Source: Clostridiaceae bacterium UBA6110
Lineage (GTDB): Bacteria > Bacillota > Clostridia > Clostridiales > Clostridiaceae
Assembly: GCA_002428415.1 (NCBI GenBank)
Contig: DIWI01000014.1
Span: 762 to 36,193 of the forward strand
Direction: 5' to 3'
Length of the DNA stretch: 35,432 bases
Made by a program: the position numbers and the translations under genes. Below, one piece after another: positions 32,665-35,432 of the stretch; the stretch's first letter is position 1; each line of letters begins with the position of its first letter. Below the pieces are notes generated by a model. It saw nothing but the letters and a program-made list of their open reading frames with translations. It did no database searches and was not told the origin of the DNA.

Positions 32665-33660
32665 TTATTTCCAACCCATGGTCTCAGCCATGTCTATCAT
32701 TATCTTTTCCTGGCCAACAACATAGGTCGCTGCATCCTTCGAGTTCATGAAGTTAACTTCGAGCCCAAGCTCTGACATCTTCTTTACCTGATCCGCATCT
32801 GTAATCGCTGTTTCAAACGCCTTTGCAAGTGCTGCTACTACTTCATCAGGGGTTCCCGCCTTTACACCGAAGCCTCTGTCTGATGAATTGGTGACTTCCT
32901 TCCCAAGACCTGACTCATTCCATGTTGGAACCTCAGGTATGAGGTCAGATCTCTCACCAGAGAATACCGCGATTGTTATGATCTCCTTGTTTGCCATCGG
33001 TGTGAGTACATCTCCAACATTGCCTGCAAATGCGTCCACATGACCGCCAAGTGCTGCCGCAAACGCCTCAGAGGCTCCGCTCATGGGCACTGCTGTTATC
33101 TTAAGGTCCATCGCTGCCTTTATCTTGTTAAGGAGTATGTCATCATCTGTTCCCGCTCCAGAGGTTGAGATCGTTACTTCATTTGTCTTTGCGTACTCAA
33201 CGAAGCTCTTGATATCAGTGAACCTCTTCTCATCCTTGTTTATCGCAAGTACGCTGAAATCTGACACATGGTTAGCGAGCATCTGGAAATCAGCTATGCT
33301 CTTGCTTCGTCCAAGGCTCTTGTCAAGATATCCGGAGAATATGGTCGGAAGGTTGACCATTGAAACATTGTATCCGTCAGCCTTTTCTGAAAGGAGCTTC
33401 TCCCAGCCTACCCATCCGCTTGCGCCTGGAAGATTGACTACGTTGACTGTTGTGCCAAGAGCTTTTTCAAGATACGGCTGAAGTACCCTCGCTCCTACGT
33501 CTGAGCTTCCTCCCGCTGAGTAAGGTACTATAAGGTTAACTACCTTGCTTCCAGGAAATGCAGCTGCCGTCGTATTTGTTGTTCCATCCTTAGTCCCGCT
33601 CGAACATCCTACTGTCAGTGCCATTACTGCTGCCATTGTTAGTGCAAGAATCTTTTTCAT
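32665..33660 (-). CDS. tctC: tripartite tricarboxylate transporter substrate-binding lipoprotein TctC
   Basis: The 331-residue protein has signal MKKILALTMAAVMAL and lipobox LTVGC. The mature part starts with VNLIVPYSAGGSSDVGARV, the TctC ligand loop, and contains VVNLPGASGWVG. The ATG at 33660 follows GGGGGAG; the in-frame ATG at 33717 has no ribosome site and lies in the promoter. It is first gene of the tct operon, divergent from the LysR gene at 33835. Confidence 0.93.
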   Translation of the reverse strand: MKKILALTMAAVMALTVGCSSGTKDGTTNTTAAAFPGSKVVNLIVPYSAGGSSDVGARVLQPYLEKALGTTVNVVNLPGASGWVGWEKLLSEKADGYNVSMVNLPTIFSGYLDKSLGRSKSIADFQMLANHVSDFSVLAINKDEKRFTDIKSFVEYAKTNEVTISTSGAGTDDDILLNKIKAAMDLKITAVPMSGASEAFAAALGGHVDAFAGNVGDVLTPMANKEIITIAVFSGERSDLIPEVPTWNESGLGKEVTNSSDRGFGVKAGTPDEVVAALAKAFETAITDADQVKKMSELGLEVNFMNSKDAATYVVGQEKIMIDMAETMGWK

Positions 33661-33712
33661 TTTTCTCCCCCATTGCATTATTATAATTATTAGTTGACTG
33701 TTTCGTGTATTC

Positions 33713-33783
33713 ATCATAGCAAACGCTTACAATTAATAAAAACGAATTATATAGATGTTAATTATCGAAAGTTTCGATATAAT
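33713..33783. promoter_or_regulatory. LysR operator and divergent promoters
   Basis: A perfect 17-bp dyad TATCGAAAGTTTCGATA (33763-33779) contains ATC-N9-GAT, a LysR-type recognition site. It overlaps a plus-strand -10 TATAAT (33778-33783) of the LysR gene. It is centred about 65 bp upstream of the start expected from a minus-strand TATGAT (33718-33713) for tctC. The tctC -35 is poor, as in activated promoters. Confidence 0.65.
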
Positions 33784-33834
33784 GTATCTTAAGTACGAAG
33801 TAAGTTGATATTTCCTTAACAAGGAGGACCATAA

Positions 33835-34755
33835 ATGAACTACGACCTTATTGAAACATTCCTGGCACTCGCCAAGACACTGAACATAACAAAGGCGGCG
33901 AACCAGCTCTTCATGTCACAATCAACAATCAGCTACAGGTTGAAGGTCCTGGAAACAGAATTAAAGGTTGCTCTCTTTGACAGGGACAAGGGCTACAAGC
34001 ACATTGAACTGACTAAGCACGGAGAGAAATTCCTTAAGATCGCCCAGGAATATGAAAGGGTATCCGATGAGATCTCTAATTTTGCCAACCTCAGCATGTT
34101 CAAGACAGTTGTAGTCGGAGCTGTTGACAGCGTAAACAACTTCGTTTTGAACAACCTCTACAGGCAGCTCTTGAATGACCTTGATGATGACTGGAGAGTT
34201 GGTATAAGAACCCTGCACACAAGGGAGATCTATGACAGCGTAAGCTTCAGGACAATCGATGTAGGCTTCGCTCTTAGCAACCTTCATGTACCCTATACCG
34301 AGGCAGTAAAGGTATATGAGGATTCACTGTTCGTCGTCAGCAAGCACAATGCGAACTTCCAGGCCAATAAGATAGCTCCAAGCCGACTTGACCTGACAAA
34401 CCAGATTTACTTCAACTGGGGTGAAGAGTATTCAAAGTGGCACAGCACCTATTTCCGTCAGCCAGACTCCCCGAAATTCAAGGTCGATTCAACCCTGCTC
34501 GCATTCCAGCTGCTATCAGAAGGCTACTGGTTCTTCGCCCCTGCCAGCGTTTGCCTTAACATGAAAAAACTGTTCGATTTCTGCTTGTATGAGCTTTCCA
34601 TTGAAAGTCCTGTAAGGTCAGTGTATATGGTAAGCAACACCTCGAGGATCTCAACAGCAAATTCTGATATTGCCATCTTCAAGGAGAAGACAATCGACTA
34701 CATGTACGAGCTGGAGAAGCAGAAGATCGACCTTAAGAAATACATCATGAACTGA
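33835..34755 (+). CDS. LysR-family regulator of the tct operon
   Basis: The 306-residue protein has an N-terminal winged helix (residues 1-60, with LNITKAANQLFMSQSTISYRLK as recognition region) and a LysR substrate-binding domain behind it. AAGGAGG lies upstream. It is divergent from tctC with a shared dyad operator, so it is very likely the activator of the operon and its own repressor. The inducer is probably the imported acid or its oxo derivative. Confidence 0.9.
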   Translation: MNYDLIETFLALAKTLNITKAANQLFMSQSTISYRLKVLETELKVALFDRDKGYKHIELTKHGEKFLKIAQEYERVSDEISNFANLSMFKTVVVGAVDSVNNFVLNNLYRQLLNDLDDDWRVGIRTLHTREIYDSVSFRTIDVGFALSNLHVPYTEAVKVYEDSLFVVSKHNANFQANKIAPSRLDLTNQIYFNWGEEYSKWHSTYFRQPDSPKFKVDSTLLAFQLLSEGYWFFAPASVCLNMKKLFDFCLYELSIESPVRSVYMVSNTSRISTANSDIAIFKEKTIDYMYELEKQKIDLKKYIMN

Positions 34756-34799
34756 TTTCCTCCGTTCACCTGCTCTCAGAACCTTTCTCAACAGAAACC

Positions 34800-34846
34800 G
34801 AAGATCCCTGACCCAAAAGCAAGCAGCTTCAAGGTCAGGGATCTTC
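34800..34846. terminator. hairpin between convergent genes
   Basis: Perfect 14-bp arms GAAGATCCCTGACC / GGTCAGGGATCTTC with a 19-nt loop lie between the LysR stop (34755) and the ABC gene stop (34868). Both sides have only short T runs. It is probably a shared terminator. Confidence 0.65.
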
Positions 34847-34867
34847 ATCGTTATTCATTGTTAAGCT

Positions 34868-35432
34868 TTAATGGCAGTCAAGCACCAGTGTCTCATCTGC
34901 AAGGGCTTTCGCATCTTCTTCGTCATGGGTCACGAGTATCGTCGTCATTCCGGTAGTCCTTATTATCCTCATGAGGTCCTCCCTCAGGTCCTTCACAAGA
35001 GCTGAATCGAGGCTGCTGAATGGCTCATCCATGAGAAGTATCGATGGCATTGGAGCAAGGGACCTTGCTAAAGCAACCCTTTGCTGCTGACCTCCGCTTA
35101 GCTCATGCGGGTACCTCTTCTCAAGACCTTCAAGCCTTGTGAGGTTTACCATCTCCTTTACCCTTTCAACGTCCCTTTTCTTCATCCCGAAGGCAATGTT
35201 CTGGTCAACTGTGAGATAAGGGAAGAGAGCGTAGCTCTGGAAGATGAAGCCTGTGTTCCGCTTTTCTGCAGGGATGAAGACACTTTCGTCCTGTACGGTC
35301 CTGTCACCAATCCTTATATGACCCTTCGACCTGTCTTCAAGCCCTGAGATTATCCTTAATAGCGTGCTCTTTCCGCTTCCACTTTTTCCAAGGACTGCAA
35401 GGATGCTTCCATCCTTCACGTTAAGGTCGAAG
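34868..35432 (-). CDS. ABC transporter ATPase, PotA/FbpC/CysA class, 5' end cut by window
   Basis: The frame is open to the right edge; visible are about 187 residues from FDLNVKDGSILAVLG. Walker A GKSGSGKST, Q-loop FIFQSYALFPYLTV, signature LSGGQQQRVALARSLA, Walker B ILLMDEPFSSLD and switch VTHDEEDA are all intact. The C-terminus stops right after the ATPase core (DETLVLDCH) without the regulatory TOBE domain of PotA or CysA, as in shorter iron, thiamine or putrescine-type importers. The true start and the partners lie outside, so the substrate is open. Confidence 0.88.
   Translation of the reverse strand, partial: FDLNVKDGSILAVLGKSGSGKSTLLRIISGLEDRSKGHIRIGDRTVQDESVFIPAEKRNTGFIFQSYALFPYLTVDQNIAFGMKKRDVERVKEMVNLTRLEGLEKRYPHELSGGQQQRVALARSLAPMPSILLMDEPFSSLDSALVKDLREDLMRIIRTTGMTTILVTHDEEDAKALADETLVLDCH

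Overview
The window reads as chromosomal DNA of an anaerobic, Gram-positive low-to-mid GC Firmicute, most likely class Clostridia. The evidence is strong GGAGG-type ribosome binding sites, many TTG and GTG starts, heavy use of AGG/AGA for arginine and ATA for isoleucine, lipoprotein signal peptides, and oxygen-sensitive or fermentative families (Fe-S L-cysteine desulfidase, ATC-hydrolase family, Tct transporters). I see no rRNA, tRNA, CRISPR array, insertion sequence or phage gene.

Region A (1-10060, all minus strand) is one long operon. It starts from a good vegetative-type promoter at 10028-10056 with a leader of about 215 nt. The order of transcription is: ATC-hydrolase family protein, livK, a stem-loop, livH, livM, livG, livF, dhaK, dhaL, a GAF/PAS/AAA+/Fis-type regulator, and an L-cysteine desulfidase cut by the left edge. 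The regulator's AAA+ domain has lost Walker A, Walker B and the GAFTGA loop. No DhaM phosphodonor is present. The operon looks like import and breakdown of an unidentified amino-acid-like or thiazoline-like compound.

Region B (10130-13090, minus) is a three-gene ADP-ribose module: macrodomain protein with a C-terminal extension, VWA protein, and ADP-ribosylglycohydrolase. No ADP-ribosyltransferase is visible.

Region C (13145-23400) is mostly cell-surface genes: a secreted SGNH hydrolase, a sugar aminotransferase, two tandem-rhodanese lipoproteins, an SH3-domain lipoprotein, a membrane glycosyltransferase with an in-frame heptad repeat, and a GT2 / ATP-grasp / zinc-ribbon operon.

Region D (23400-27680) is a sulfur-trafficking region. 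It has a TusA-like carrier with its own promoter and terminator, then a LysR regulator divergent from an operon encoding a two-piece YeeE/YedE channel with a TusA gene between the halves. A thioredoxin-reductase-like flavoprotein fused to a thioredoxin-like domain with a single cysteine follows. Together with the two rhodaneses, the cysteine desulfidase and the ATC-hydrolase homologue, this makes sulfur handling the strongest theme of the window.

Region E (27755-34755) has a small two-CxxC protein and a LysR-controlled operon: tctC, a stem-loop, tctB, tctA, a 2-hydroxyacid dehydrogenase and a 4-hydroxy-2-oxoacid aldolase. This is a plausible import, oxidise and cleave cassette for a hydroxylated organic acid. 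The right edge cuts an ABC transporter ATPase gene.
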